A DNA stretch of 64,000 nt from Marixanthomonas sp. SCSIO 43207. GTDB lineage: Bacteria > Bacteroidota > Bacteroidia > Flavobacteriales > Flavobacteriaceae. The stretch lies in contig NZ_CP063203.1 of NCBI RefSeq assembly GCF_019904255.1, forward strand, positions 2,895,669 through 2,959,668. The letters are read 5' to 3'. This document shows positions 45,161 through 54,646 of this stretch, piece after piece. Made by a program: the position numbers and the translations under genes. The stretch's first letter is position 1. The number at the start of each line of letters is the position of its first letter. The notes under the pieces are model-generated. The model made no database searches. It was not told the DNA's origin and saw only the letters and a program-made list of their open reading frames with translations.

Positions 45161-48100
45161 TTACCTTTTGATAATCTTATAGGTTCCTATTTCTCCATTT
45201 ACTGAAACTTTCATAATGTAAGTTCCGGTAGTTAACGAAGAGATATTTAAATCTGTAGAGATGCTTCCAATAGTCTGGTCAACTACTTTTTGACCTAAAA
45301 TATTGTAAATCGCTACATTATCAATGTTATCCATTGCTTTTAACGTCAATTGATCGTCTGCAGGGTTTGGATAGTAAGAGAAACCATCGATAGTGTTTTC
45401 TGCTGTTCCTAAACTAGTTCCGTCAATTGTAATATCGGTTATTCCACCGGTATTTACTACAAATACATAATATGCTTGTCCAGCAGTAGTTGTAATTGTA
45501 GTTGAAGTTCCTGGTAAACATTGGTTAGTTCCTTGCGCAACTAATGTAAGATCAGTTTCTGAAGCATTTTCATCTGGAGCTTCAAAGAAAGTTACTACAC
45601 TTGTTCCTGCTGGTGACTCAACAGTAGCAGTTACTTCTCCATCACCTACAGGTGTAAAGTTGTACCATACTCCATTTGCTCCATCAATGTTACAGTTATT
45701 TGGGTTACCTGCTTCAGTTGTAGCAGCTGGCATTTGTACACCTGGATCTGTGTAAGGTACTACACCTAATTCATCTATATCAATAGAGTTTGTAATCATA
45801 TCGTTAGGTGGTGGTACTGGAAGACAATCTACATTTAAAGAGTAGTTTCCGGTAGCACTTCCAAATCCGTGTACCAAGATGTAATAGGTACTATTTCCAT
45901 CTCCTTGGAAAGAAACTTCAGACTGTAAACCACAAGAATCATCGTTTCCTGCTTCACAAACTAACGTTCCACAATCACCTGTATAAACAGATAACTTAGT
46001 ATCGTAGTCTGAATCACATAGTGAAATAGTATAATCACTTACAAGACCTGAATCATCAGTAAATGAATACCAAACACCAGGAGCGGTGATAGATGTTCCG
46101 CTACATTCTGGAGCACCTGTATCTGGAGTAGCATTGTCTGTAGATCCGGTGATAGTTTCACCACATGTAATTGGTAAAGCACCACTACATACATCATTTT
46201 CTAATGCTGGTATACAAGTTACATCCAAGCTAAAGTTACCTGAAGCTGTTCCGAAACCTTCTACCATAATAAGGTAAGTAGATGAACCATCTGAATAGAA
46301 TGAAACTTCAGATTGTAAACCACAAGAGTCATCATTAAATGCAATCTCATTACTTAAGTCACAAGAATCATATACTCTAACTGCTGAATCATAGTCTGTA
46401 CCACCTCCACAAAGTGAAATAGTAACTACCTCAGCGTCTCCGCTTCCTGTGTAAGAGAAAAATTCATCCGGAGCATCGTTACCTCCAGAGTTAGTATCAC
46501 TAGTAGTTTCTCCAGTAATGCTATCACCACAAGATAATGCTACTGCAAATTCACATTCATCATTTGATGGTGGTGTACAGATAGACATAGAGAATTGAAC
46601 TACTTGACCAGAGTCACCTCCAAAGTCATCACATACTTTTAGTATCCAATCTCCTTTGATACTTTCGCCATCAAATGCTGCAGCAAAAGCCCCTCCTGTT
46701 GGAGCGTATGGTCCCATACCAAATGGTACTGTAGCTGCAGAGATATCGGCTCCACCGTCTTCAAATACAGTTCCATTATAAACATCGTCATTTGAACCTC
46801 CTAAGCTTTCAGCTAGTGCAAGTTCAGTACCTGAAGGAGAAACTAAATAGATTCTTAAATCTGATGACCAGCTATGTGTAATATCGATAGTTACATTTTC
46901 TAAAGTTGCTGTTTCTCCTATAGTTCCAAATTCAGAAACAGTAATAGGAATTTCATTTGGTGCATTGGCACAATCTGCTGTGCTAGTATCTGTTCCATCT
47001 ATATCAAATGGTACTGCGGTAGAATCATATGCAGTGCTATCACAGTTAATTGGATCTGGATTAGCATCTGGTATAGCAACCCAACCATATTGCGTTAAGC
47101 TACCCGGTTGCATTTGTCCAATTAAAGTAGTTGCTCCTGTTGATGTATCTACAGTACGCAGCTCTGAATCAAAAAGAACACTATTAAAGGCTGTCATATA
47201 AACTTGATCTGTATTAACATCCCAAGTCATTCCTTGACCAAAATTAGCATCAAAACCAATAGCGCCTATTGCCGTAGCTGCACCTGTTGATGTATCAATT
47301 GAATAGAGTGTATCATCTGCAATGTCATAGGTGTATGCATTTCCGTCGCCATCTATTGCTAGTGCAATAGCTATAGCTCCAGAAGTATTTAATGGACCTA
47401 TTAATGTACCTGAAAGACTACCTAAATCTATGCTGTAAAATTCTGTGCTAGTTACAGCATATAAATTTCCATCAGCTGGATTGAATTCTAAACCGGTTAT
47501 ATCTGGCACTCCTACGTTACCAAGTGAAGTGTATGTACCTGTAGTTGTATCTACGCTGTAAGCTTCACCTAAGCTATCAATAACATAAATAGTCTCAAGG
47601 TCATTAGGATCTGCTGCTCCTGCACCTTCAAAACCTGCTCCTACAGGAGCAGATGGACCAATAGAAGTAAATACAGAAGGGTCTATTGGGTCAAACGAAC
47701 CAACCATAGCTGATGCATTTTCTACTGCATAAGCAAGAGGGTCGTTGGTTCCTCCACCACCACCGCCTCCGGTAGCTAGAATTTCAACTTCCCAACCTAA
47801 TCTATTGATAACTCCAGAAGCGTTATGCTCAAAAGTTATAGATCCAGAAGTTCCGCTAAAAAGTGCAGATCCATTTGATGCAATCATATCTGCTAATGTA
47901 ATGTCTCCTTCATTAATACCTCCATCTGCATTATCATATAATAATGTTCCTGAGGTATCTGCACCATCATAAATTTTTAACCAGTCAAAAGTGGCAAATA
48001 CGATAAAATCTAAAAACTCTATCTCTGTTGCACCATCAAGAGTTGTGGTGGTAACACAGCTACAGTTTTCATAGTTACCAGGGTCACCATCTGTATTTGT

Positions 48101-48463
48101 TCCGCCTGGGCCTCCATTATCATAGAAAAAATCACCCACAGCTACCGGGAACGATTCTGTTGCACCTGCTGTAGGAATAATATCTGCCAATGAAGCTTTA
48201 TGGTTTTGTTTTTTGAAATAACGTCTTAATCGCTGACTTTCTTCAGCTGAAAAATAATTTAAAACATTATCTGCTTTATTTGAAACTTTTGAAAGTCTCT
48301 TTAAAAGTGTTTCTATCGAAACTGAAGGTTCGGCTTGGTTGTAGTGTTTTGCCGCTTCAATTTCTTTTTGAATCTCATCATTACCTGATGATTGAATTAC
48401 TTGTGCATGTATGGTCAATGTCAAACCAAACATAATACACAAAAACGAGGTAATTTTCTTCAT
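45161..48463 (-). CDS. Large secreted T9SS cargo, CUB/P-domain/repeat protein
   Basis: The 1100-residue protein has a signal (to about 20), a helical pro-region, a CUB-like domain (about 110-230), a run of seven glycines (232-238), a beta-propeller-like region of YSIDTSTG repeats (about 240-465) and a proprotein-convertase P-like domain (about 505-630; ENVTIDITHSWSSDLRIYLV, KGDWILKVCDD). Two cysteine-bearing modules with a 130-residue period follow (about 634-750 and 754-880), then a related module, and a C-terminal T9SS type A sorting domain (about 1020-1100; YYPNPADDQLTLK, TGTYIMKV, YKIIKR). It is exported across the outer membrane and surface-anchored or released; binding or adhesion is likely. 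Confidence 0.88.
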   Translation of the reverse strand: MKKITSFLCIMFGLTLTIHAQVIQSSGNDEIQKEIEAAKHYNQAEPSVSIETLLKRLSKVSNKADNVLNYFSAEESQRLRRYFKKQNHKASLADIIPTAGATESFPVAVGDFFYDNGGPGGTNTDGDPGNYENCSCVTTTTLDGATEIEFLDFIVFATFDWLKIYDGADTSGTLLYDNADGGINEGDITLADMIASNGSALFSGTSGSITFEHNASGVINRLGWEVEILATGGGGGGGTNDPLAYAVENASAMVGSFDPIDPSVFTSIGPSAPVGAGFEGAGAADPNDLETIYVIDSLGEAYSVDTTTGTYTSLGNVGVPDITGLEFNPADGNLYAVTSTEFYSIDLGSLSGTLIGPLNTSGAIAIALAIDGDGNAYTYDIADDTLYSIDTSTGAATAIGAIGFDANFGQGMTWDVNTDQVYMTAFNSVLFDSELRTVDTSTGATTLIGQMQPGSLTQYGWVAIPDANPDPINCDSTAYDSTAVPFDIDGTDTSTADCANAPNEIPITVSEFGTIGETATLENVTIDITHSWSSDLRIYLVSPSGTELALAESLGGSNDDVYNGTVFEDGGADISAATVPFGMGPYAPTGGAFAAAFDGESIKGDWILKVCDDFGGDSGQVVQFSMSICTPPSNDECEFAVALSCGDSITGETTSDTNSGGNDAPDEFFSYTGSGDAEVVTISLCGGGTDYDSAVRVYDSCDLSNEIAFNDDSCGLQSEVSFYSDGSSTYLIMVEGFGTASGNFSLDVTCIPALENDVCSGALPITCGETITGSTDNATPDTGAPECSGTSITAPGVWYSFTDDSGLVSDYTISLCDSDYDTKLSVYTGDCGTLVCEAGNDDSCGLQSEVSFQGDGNSTYYILVHGFGSATGNYSLNVDCLPVPPPNDMITNSIDIDELGVVPYTDPGVQMPAATTEAGNPNNCNIDGANGVWYNFTPVGDGEVTATVESPAGTSVVTFFEAPDENASETDLTLVAQGTNQCLPGTSTTITTTAGQAYYVFVVNTGGITDITIDGTSLGTAENTIDGFSYYPNPADDQLTLKAMDNIDNVAIYNILGQKVVDQTIGSISTDLNISSLTTGTYIMKVSVNGEIGTYKIIKR
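45824..46564 (-). repeat. Tandem 390-bp protein-module duplication in the T9SS gene
   Basis: Residues 634-750 and 754-880 of the encoded protein are related; the block DDSCGLQSEVSF recurs exactly 130 residues apart (711 and 841). At DNA level the copies have diverged at many third positions, so the duplication is old. Confidence 0.75.
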
Positions 48464-48580
48464 AATTAAAAATTAGAGTTTAGTTAATATTAGCTTAAAA
48501 ATATTTAAAAAAGTCTTAACAACAAAACAATTAATACGAAATCAATTAAATAAATAATTTCTAATTAAGTATTTAACAAA

Positions 48581-48608
48581 AAAAAGACTTGCTTTCGCAA
48601 GTCTTTTT
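48581..48608 (-). terminator. fabI terminator
   Basis: AAAAAGACTTGC pairs with GCAAGTCTTTTT (12 bp, 4-base loop). It lies 21 bases past the fabI stop with a T-run on the minus strand. Confidence 0.88.
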
Positions 48609-48629
48609 AACTTTCTATTAAAAGTAGTA

Positions 48630-49445
48630 TTATTCTTTTTCAAAGGCTTCAATTACTGCATCACTCACTCCTACATTTGAAAAACCACCATCGTTATATA
48701 AATTTTGAAGGGTAACTCTTTTGGTTAAATCACTAAATAAAGATATTGTGTAATTTGCACAATCCATAGCGGTAGCATTACCTAATGGAGACATTTTTTC
48801 TGCATATGAAATAAAACCGTCAAATCCTTTTACACCTTTTCCTGCCGTGGTAGGGGTTGGTGATTGTGAAATGGTATTTACACGTACATTTTTATCTCTT
48901 CCGAAGAAATAACCAAAGCTTCGTGCTATTGATTCTAAATAAGCTTTATTATCTGCCATATCGTTGTAATCTGGAAATACACGTTGAGCTGCCATATATG
49001 TAAGTGCTACAATACTTCCCCATTCATTCATTGCATCTTTATTATACAATACATTCATAGTTTTATGAAAAGACACTGCTGAAACATCCCAACCTTTGTG
49101 CGTCCAGTCATAATTTTGATCGGTATAATGTTTTCCTTTTCGTACGTTAACTGACATACCTATTGAGTGTAAAACAAAGTCTAGTTTTCCTCCTAGAATT
49201 TCAGTTGCTTTTTCTACTAGGTTTTCAAGATCTTCCATCTTGGTTGCATCTGCCGGAATAATTTCAGAATTGGTTTTCTCTGCCAGTTCATTAATTTGTC
49301 CCATACGCATTGCAATAGGAGCATTTGTTAATACAAAACTTCCGCCTTCTTCGTGAACGCGTTCAGCTGTTTTCCAAGCGATGGAATTTTCATCCAATGC
49401 ACCAAAAATAATTCCTCGTTTTCCTTTTAATAAATTATATGCCAT
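48630..49445 (-). CDS. fabI: Enoyl-[acyl-carrier-protein] reductase (NADH)
   Basis: The 271-residue short-chain dehydrogenase carries out the last reduction of fatty-acid elongation. It has the FabI-type opening KGKRGIIFGALDENSIAWKTA (8-28), HSIGMSVNVRKGKHYTD, and the catalytic Tyr/Lys as Y-x6-K in PDYNDMADNKAYLESIARSFG. The later NTISQSPTPTTAGKGVKGF and GNATAMDCANYTISLFSD match the group. It lies 46 bases after recN and may be cotranscribed. Confidence 0.95.
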   Translation of the reverse strand: MAYNLLKGKRGIIFGALDENSIAWKTAERVHEEGGSFVLTNAPIAMRMGQINELAEKTNSEIIPADATKMEDLENLVEKATEILGGKLDFVLHSIGMSVNVRKGKHYTDQNYDWTHKGWDVSAVSFHKTMNVLYNKDAMNEWGSIVALTYMAAQRVFPDYNDMADNKAYLESIARSFGYFFGRDKNVRVNTISQSPTPTTAGKGVKGFDGFISYAEKMSPLGNATAMDCANYTISLFSDLTKRVTLQNLYNDGGFSNVGVSDAVIEAFEKE

Positions 49446-49491
49446 ATCTAGTTGCTTAGGTTATTCTCTATATTATTCTGTAAAGATACAG

Positions 49492-51144
49492 TTAATTCAA
49501 TAATTCTTTGGCGTGTGCCAAGGCAGAATCACTTATTTCTTTACCTCCTATCATCTGTGCTATTTCAACAATACGTTCTTCTTGTGTTAAAGTCTTTAAA
49601 CCTGTAACGGTACTGTTATTTACATCTTCTTTATATACTTTAATGTGTTGTGCTCCTTTTGAAGCAATTTGTGGTAAATGCGTAATACTTACCAATTGCA
49701 TAGTTTTACTCATTTCGTCCATAATGATTGCCATTTTATGAGCTATTTCTCCTGAAACACCCGTGTCAATTTCATCAAAAATAAGAGTTGGTAATGTTTT
49801 ATACTCTGCCAATACTGCTTTTACAGCTAGCATAATTCTACTCATCTCACCACCGGAAGCCACTTTTTTTATAGACCCCATACTCATTCCTTTATTGGCA
49901 GTGAAAAGAAGCTCGAGAGTATCTATACCATGCTCTCTGAATGTTTCTGAAATTGCTAATTTAAATTCAAAACGGGCGTTGGGTAAACCAAGTTTTGACA
50001 GAATATTCTCTAAGCGCTCTTTTAAAGTAGGAAGTACTTTTTTACGTGATTCATGGATTGATTTTCCGGTTTTTCTTGCTTCAGATGTTAAGGTTGAAAC
50101 TTGTTTTTCCAACTTTTCAATCAACGTGTCTAAGTTGTTGGTATCTGTAATTTGATTATCTAAAGAATCTTTTATAGCAATCAATTCTGAAACAGTTGCT
50201 ACATTATGTTTTTGTTGTAGTTTGTGCAGGGTTTGCAACTTCTCGTTTATTTCAAGCAATTGATTAGGATCTGCTTCTACAGAAGTAGCAACTTGTTCTA
50301 TTTCTTCGTTTAAATCATCAAGCTCAATAATAACGCTATTCAATCGGTCCCACAGTGATTGATATACCGAACCGTAATTTTTCAACTTATTTAATGAAGC
50401 TCGTGCTTCTTTTGCGGTTTCGAGCGTTCCTATTTGTTCTTCAGAAAATAACTGAACAACAGCAGCGAGTGATTCTTTAATTTCTTCGGCATTGCTTAAC
50501 GTCTCATAGGTTTCTTCTAGCTCTTTTTGATTAATTGAAGTTAAATTTGCTTCTTCCAGTTCATTAAAAAGAAAGGTGTTGTAATCTATTTCTTTGGCTG
50601 CTTCACTTTTTTTGAGCTGTGCTTCTTTTAAGGCTTTTTCGGTGTTTTTTAAATCAACAACTTGATTACTGTATGTTTTTAAATGATCTTGATTATTTGC
50701 CAAAGCATCAATGACTTGCAATTGAAAATCTTCTTCTGAAAGGGAAAGCGTTTCATGTTGACTATGAATATCTACCAAATACGGCCCTACAGCTTGTAAC
50801 TGTGATAAAGTTACGGGTGTATCATTTATAAAAGCTCTAGATTTTCCACTTGGTAAAATTTCGCGACGTATGATAGTATGAGCATCATAATCTAGATCAT
50901 TGGTCTCAAAAATGGTTTGTAACGCAAATTTTTCTATAGAAAATTCAGCTTCAATTACACACTTTTTTGAAGCGTCTCGCATACTGTTTAAATCAGCACG
51001 TTTTCCTAAGACTAATGATAAAGCTCCTAGTAATATTGATTTTCCGGCACCGGTTTCTCCTGTAATAATAGTCAAACCATTATTAAAGTCCATCCGGATG
51101 TCTTCAATTAACGCATAATTTTTTATAGCAATCGTTGTAATCAC
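49492..51144 (-). CDS. recN: DNA repair protein RecN
   Basis: The 550-residue SMC-like ATPase acts in double-strand-break repair. Walker A GETGAGKSILLG is at 29-40, then LGKRAD, a long coiled-coil (about 155-370), the signature VASGGEMSRIMLAVKA, and Walker B TLIFDEIDTGVSG with the D-loop and THLPQIA switch. The length is normal. It is followed by fabI, and a DUF4835 gene lies 110 bases upstream; the group bamD-rpoZ-coaBC-DUF4835-recN looks like a conserved flavobacterial run. Confidence 0.97.
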   Translation of the reverse strand: MITTIAIKNYALIEDIRMDFNNGLTIITGETGAGKSILLGALSLVLGKRADLNSMRDASKKCVIEAEFSIEKFALQTIFETNDLDYDAHTIIRREILPSGKSRAFINDTPVTLSQLQAVGPYLVDIHSQHETLSLSEEDFQLQVIDALANNQDHLKTYSNQVVDLKNTEKALKEAQLKKSEAAKEIDYNTFLFNELEEANLTSINQKELEETYETLSNAEEIKESLAAVVQLFSEEQIGTLETAKEARASLNKLKNYGSVYQSLWDRLNSVIIELDDLNEEIEQVATSVEADPNQLLEINEKLQTLHKLQQKHNVATVSELIAIKDSLDNQITDTNNLDTLIEKLEKQVSTLTSEARKTGKSIHESRKKVLPTLKERLENILSKLGLPNARFEFKLAISETFREHGIDTLELLFTANKGMSMGSIKKVASGGEMSRIMLAVKAVLAEYKTLPTLIFDEIDTGVSGEIAHKMAIIMDEMSKTMQLVSITHLPQIASKGAQHIKVYKEDVNNSTVTGLKTLTQEERIVEIAQMIGGKEISDSALAHAKELLN

Positions 51145-51254
51145 AGGCGTAAAATATAAATATAGATTTCCTTATTTAAAGTAAAAATAAGGTTTTGAAA
51201 ACAACTTTTAATGTAAAATTGAATTTTTACAACAGCAAGAAAAAGGTATGGAGA

Positions 51255-52145
51255 TTAAAATTTAATTTCGCTCCAATTACTTCGTTTGGTTGGCGCCATT
51301 TTGTTTAAATTTTCAACCAATTTTACGATATCTACGCTTGGTCCTCCGCTAAAGATGCTCTGTATTTCATCACTTTTGGCGTCAAAAAAAGTACGAATGA
51401 TATAAGAGTTTGGACGTCGGTTATTTATTTGAGATAACGTTTGAATGGCATCTACTATCGCTTCTTTTGCGTCTTTAGGATCTTGTGTCATTATATCAAG
51501 TCCCTCTCTATGATACTCATACATAGCGGTATGAAATTCTTGATACACATTTGAAAGCAATGCTTCATTGAAACGATATCGTGTTTGTGTACCATCTGTT
51601 GGTTTCCATCCTATAAAATTACTAGAAGCAGCTGTATTGATTATTTGTTTTGCAACTTGAAAATATTCTTCGCCTCCATTTTTTTCAAACGTATCTGCAT
51701 CAAGACCTATAATTGTATAAACATGGTAGGCAATAACTGAAATTAAGTTTGAATTAAATGTATTTAAGTTAAAGTTTAATGGCTGAAACTCGGTATAATC
51801 AAAACTGAATTGACGATCGTTATAATTATAAATAGGCGAATCATACGTTGAGTTAAAAGTAGGCCTAGATGCTTGTACTTGTATGGTAGCCGAAAATGAA
51901 GTTGACTCAAAGTCTGAAATAATGATTGACATATTGCAGTCTATCCGCTCTTGGTTTTTATAAACCTTATTGGTCCATTTTGTATTGTTTACAAAATCGG
52001 TCAATTCTTGTTGAAGTGTTCTAAACACTTGCAAGTTTGGCTGTCCAGTTTGTTCAGCATCTACAGTTATACTGCAATTAAGTTCTTGCGCTTGAGTAGA
52101 AAGTGTTAATGTTAAAACGAAAAGTAATAGTATAAATTTACGCAT
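51255..52145 (-). CDS. DUF4835 periplasmic protein
   Basis: The 296-residue protein has a signal peptide (cleavage after TQAQ, about 19). The rest fits DUF4835: ELNCSITVDAEQTG, a RTLQQELTDFVNNTKWTN block, DRQFSFDYTEFQPLNFN, YHVYTIIGLDADTFEKNGGEEYFQVA and a RPNSYIIRTFFDAKSDEI tail. The family is restricted to Bacteroidetes and unknown in function. It begins eight bases inside the end of coaBC, so the two are cotranscribed with bamD and rpoZ. Confidence 0.9.
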   Translation of the reverse strand: MRKFILLLFVLTLTLSTQAQELNCSITVDAEQTGQPNLQVFRTLQQELTDFVNNTKWTNKVYKNQERIDCNMSIIISDFESTSFSATIQVQASRPTFNSTYDSPIYNYNDRQFSFDYTEFQPLNFNLNTFNSNLISVIAYHVYTIIGLDADTFEKNGGEEYFQVAKQIINTAASSNFIGWKPTDGTQTRYRFNEALLSNVYQEFHTAMYEYHREGLDIMTQDPKDAKEAIVDAIQTLSQINNRRPNSYIIRTFFDAKSDEIQSIFSGGPSVDIVKLVENLNKMAPTKRSNWSEIKF

Positions 52146-53349
52146 CTATGTTCTCTATAATATATTGTAAAATGTCGTTTGCAACTTCGGTTTTAGGTTT
52201 AACAGCAAAACGTTGCACTTTATTGTCTTTATTAATTAAAGTGACTTTATTGGTATCTGCTTTAAACCCGGCTCCTTTGTCTTTGAGCGAATTTAAGACA
52301 ATTAAATCTAAATTCTTTTTTTTGAGTTTGCTTTTTGCATTTTCAAGTTCGTTTTGAGTTTCTAAAGCAAAGCCTACCAAAAATTGATGTTTTTTAATTT
52401 CGCCAAGCGATTTTAAAATATCCTGGGTTTTTTCAAGCTCTAGTGTTAATGAGCTATCGTTCTTTTTTATTTTTTCTGAAGCAACTTGTTTGGGTCTATA
52501 ATCAGCTACAGCAGCGCTTAAAACTGCAATATCACAAGTAGGAAAATAAGTATGAGCAGCTTCATACATATCTTTTGCTGAAGTCACCGGAATAATCTTT
52601 ACACGGCTATTTTCAAGGCTTATATTCACAGGACCTGAAACTAAAAAAACTTCGGAACCTAGCTTAGCAGCTGCTTCAGCGACAGCATATCCCATTTTTC
52701 CGCTAGAATGGTTTCCAATAAATCGTACAGGGTCTATTGCTTCATAGGTAGGTCCTGCGGTAACCAACATCTTTTTACCTTGTAATGGCATTTGTTGCAG
52801 CAGATGGTTTTCAATAAATGAAATAATATGCTCAGGTTCGGCCATTCTTCCTTTTCCGGAAAGACCGCTAGCTAGTTCACCTTCTTCAGCTGGTATTTGA
52901 ATATTTCTGAAGCTATCTAATTTTTCAAACGTTGCAGTTGTACTTGGATGTTTATACATATCTAAGTCCATTGCCGGGGCATAATACACAGGACACTTAG
53001 CCGATAGATAAGTAGCCAATAACAGATTATCGCTTGTGCCGTGAGCCATTTTAGAAAGAGTATTGGCGGTGGCAGGAGCGATCACAAATAAATCTGCCCA
53101 AAGGCCTAACTCAACGTGGTTATTCCATTGGGCATTGTCATCTTCTTCATTGGTAAAAGAAGAAAATACTTCATTTTTTGATAATGTAGAAAGGGTAAGT
53201 GGTGTGACAAACTCTTTTGCTGAGGGTGTCATAACGACTTTTACTTGTGCCCCTTTCTTCACAAAAAGCCGAACCAAAAAGGCAGCCTTATAAGCGGCAA
53301 TACCGGCAGTAACGCCAAGCAACACATTTTTACCGCTTAAAATAGACAT
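52138..53349 (-). CDS. coaBC: Bifunctional phosphopantothenoylcysteine synthase/decarboxylase
   Basis: The 403-residue enzyme does two steps of CoA synthesis: condensation of phosphopantothenate with cysteine (CoaB) and decarboxylation (CoaC). The N-terminal flavin domain (about 1-185) has GVTAGIAAYKAAFLVR, the His in NNHVELGLWADLFVIAPATANT, and PAMDLDMYKHP. The C-terminal CoaB domain (about 190-403) has VTAGPTYEAIDPVRFIGNHSSGKMG, AAVADYRPK and LVGFALET. It begins three bases after rpoZ and overlaps DUF4835. Confidence 0.97.
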   Translation of the reverse strand: MSILSGKNVLLGVTAGIAAYKAAFLVRLFVKKGAQVKVVMTPSAKEFVTPLTLSTLSKNEVFSSFTNEEDDNAQWNNHVELGLWADLFVIAPATANTLSKMAHGTSDNLLLATYLSAKCPVYYAPAMDLDMYKHPSTTATFEKLDSFRNIQIPAEEGELASGLSGKGRMAEPEHIISFIENHLLQQMPLQGKKMLVTAGPTYEAIDPVRFIGNHSSGKMGYAVAEAAAKLGSEVFLVSGPVNISLENSRVKIIPVTSAKDMYEAAHTYFPTCDIAVLSAAVADYRPKQVASEKIKKNDSSLTLELEKTQDILKSLGEIKKHQFLVGFALETQNELENAKSKLKKKNLDLIVLNSLKDKGAGFKADTNKVTLINKDNKVQRFAVKPKTEVANDILQYIIENIDA

Positions 53350-53352
53350 CTT

Positions 53353-53688
53353 CTACTTATTCAGTTCTTCTTCTTTTGTATTTCGGTAGTAAATTTTATC
53401 GTTCAACCATTCTTCAACCGCAAGTGCATGAGGTTTTGGAAGGCGCTCGTAAAATTTTGAAACTTCAATCTGTTCTTTGTTTTCAAAAATTTCTTCTAAA
53501 CTGTCGTTGTACGTAGCAAACTCGTCTAACTTTTCAAGCAATTCTTTCTTGATGTCGCCGTTAATTTGCGTAGCTCGTTTTGCTATAATTGAAATAGCTT
53601 CGTAGATGTTTTCAGTAGGTGCATCTACTTTGTTTTTATCAATAGTGGTTGTATTGATAGGAGCTTCAGAATTTTTAATATCTATCAT
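53353..53688 (-). CDS. rpoZ: RNA polymerase omega subunit, Bacteroidetes type
   Basis: The 111-residue protein matches the Bacteroidetes omega/Rpb6-like subunit: NIYEAISIIAKRATQIN is the conserved helix that clamps the beta-prime tail, followed by KKELLEKLDEFATYNDSLEEIFEN and SKFYERLPKPHALAVEEWL. Omega helps assemble RNA polymerase. The ATG at 53688 (MIDIKNSE) is used; an upstream GTG at 53721 would overlap bamD. It lies ten bases after the bamD stop and three before coaBC. Confidence 0.9.
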   Translation of the reverse strand: MIDIKNSEAPINTTTIDKNKVDAPTENIYEAISIIAKRATQINGDIKKELLEKLDEFATYNDSLEEIFENKEQIEVSKFYERLPKPHALAVEEWLNDKIYYRNTKEEELNK

Positions 53689-53698
53689 AATCCTTGTT

Positions 53699-54511
53699 TT
53701 AACTTTTTGATTCTGTTTCACCTAAGCGAGCAGTAATATCTGCTGCTATAATATCTGCTTCGGCTCTTAAATCGGTATCGCTGTAATATTTTAAAAATTT
53801 ATTGTAATAGTCTTTTGCAGAAATTAACCGTTCTTCTTTTAATGAAGGAATACTCAGCAAGGCCAATTCATAAGCGGCTTGTAACCTTCCAAAAAAGGCG
53901 TCTTTACGATACTTTGAACCTGGATGGTCTGATATGAAATTATCGTACGATTCAATTGCCGGTCTATAATCGCCTATATATTCTGCTATTTTTAATAATT
54001 GATTGGCTACTTCAATATCCTTTTTCTCGAGTTTTTCTTTAAGTTCTGAAACCAGCTTATTGGCTTCTGGTCTTTTTTCTGAGTTAGGATATTTGTTAAT
54101 ATAGCTTTGTAATTTCTCTAATGCCTTATAGGTATCTTCTTGATCTAAAGAGTACCTAGGTGATAGCTCATAATAACTCTTTGCAGATCGGTACGCGGCT
54201 ACTTCTACACTGTCACTTTGAGGGTATGAAGTTTCAAATCGCTCGTATTGATATCCGGCCAAGTAAAAGTCTTCTAGTTCATAAAAGGTAGTAGCGTATA
54301 AAAACATAAGCCGTTCGGCTTGAGGTTTTCCACGGTACACCGGAACTATTTGCTCAAATAACTTTAAGGCTTTTTTGTATTTTTTTTGTTTGTATAAAGA
54401 ATCTGCTAATGCATATTTTTTTCCTGTATCATCAGAAGATAGAACCTTTTGATAGTTACTACAAGAACTTAAAACAATAACAGATAAAAGTAATAAAAAA
54501 GTTGCTTTCAT
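53699..54511 (-). CDS. bamD: Outer-membrane assembly lipoprotein BamD
   Basis: The 270-residue lipoprotein has a lipobox LSSC (Cys17) and TPR-like repeats: KKYALADSLYKQKKYKKALKLFEQ, LFLYATTFYELEDFYLAGYQYERFETSYPQS, and YKALEKLQSYINKYPNS. BamD partners BamA to insert outer-membrane beta barrels. The ATG at 54511 is used because the promoter's start site would fall close to the other in-frame ATG at 54526. It heads the tight bamD-rpoZ-coaBC-DUF4835 run. Confidence 0.93.
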   Translation of the reverse strand: MKATFLLLLSVIVLSSCSNYQKVLSSDDTGKKYALADSLYKQKKYKKALKLFEQIVPVYRGKPQAERLMFLYATTFYELEDFYLAGYQYERFETSYPQSDSVEVAAYRSAKSYYELSPRYSLDQEDTYKALEKLQSYINKYPNSEKRPEANKLVSELKEKLEKKDIEVANQLLKIAEYIGDYRPAIESYDNFISDHPGSKYRKDAFFGRLQAAYELALLSIPSLKEERLISAKDYYNKFLKYYSDTDLRAEADIIAADITARLGETESKS

Positions 54512-54530
54512 AGCGTTTAAAAACATCGTG

Positions 54531-54559
54531 CAAAATTAGTGAATTAAATGGGATTACAA
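54531..54559 (-). promoter_or_regulatory. bamD operon promoter
   Basis: On the minus strand TTG (54557-54559), 18 bases and TAATTTTG (54531-54538), an exact TAnnTTTG, lie about 20 bases before the bamD ATG at 54511. Confidence 0.6.
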
Positions 54560-54646
54560 AAACTTAATATGCAGCTAAATTATTGTACTGCTGATGATAA
54601 TTTAAGCCTTTGCATAAAGTTTAACACATCTATTTGTAAAATATTC

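Noticed and set aside
45824..46564. Regularly spaced repeats in the T9SS gene resembling an array
   Set aside because: The period is 390 bp, a whole number of codons, and the conserved part encodes the same peptide block; this is a duplicated protein domain, not a CRISPR array.
49763..50155. Open frame of 130 codons antisense to recN
   Set aside because: It lies wholly within recN, shows no recognisable motif and no promoter box, and is explained as a shadow of the coding strand.
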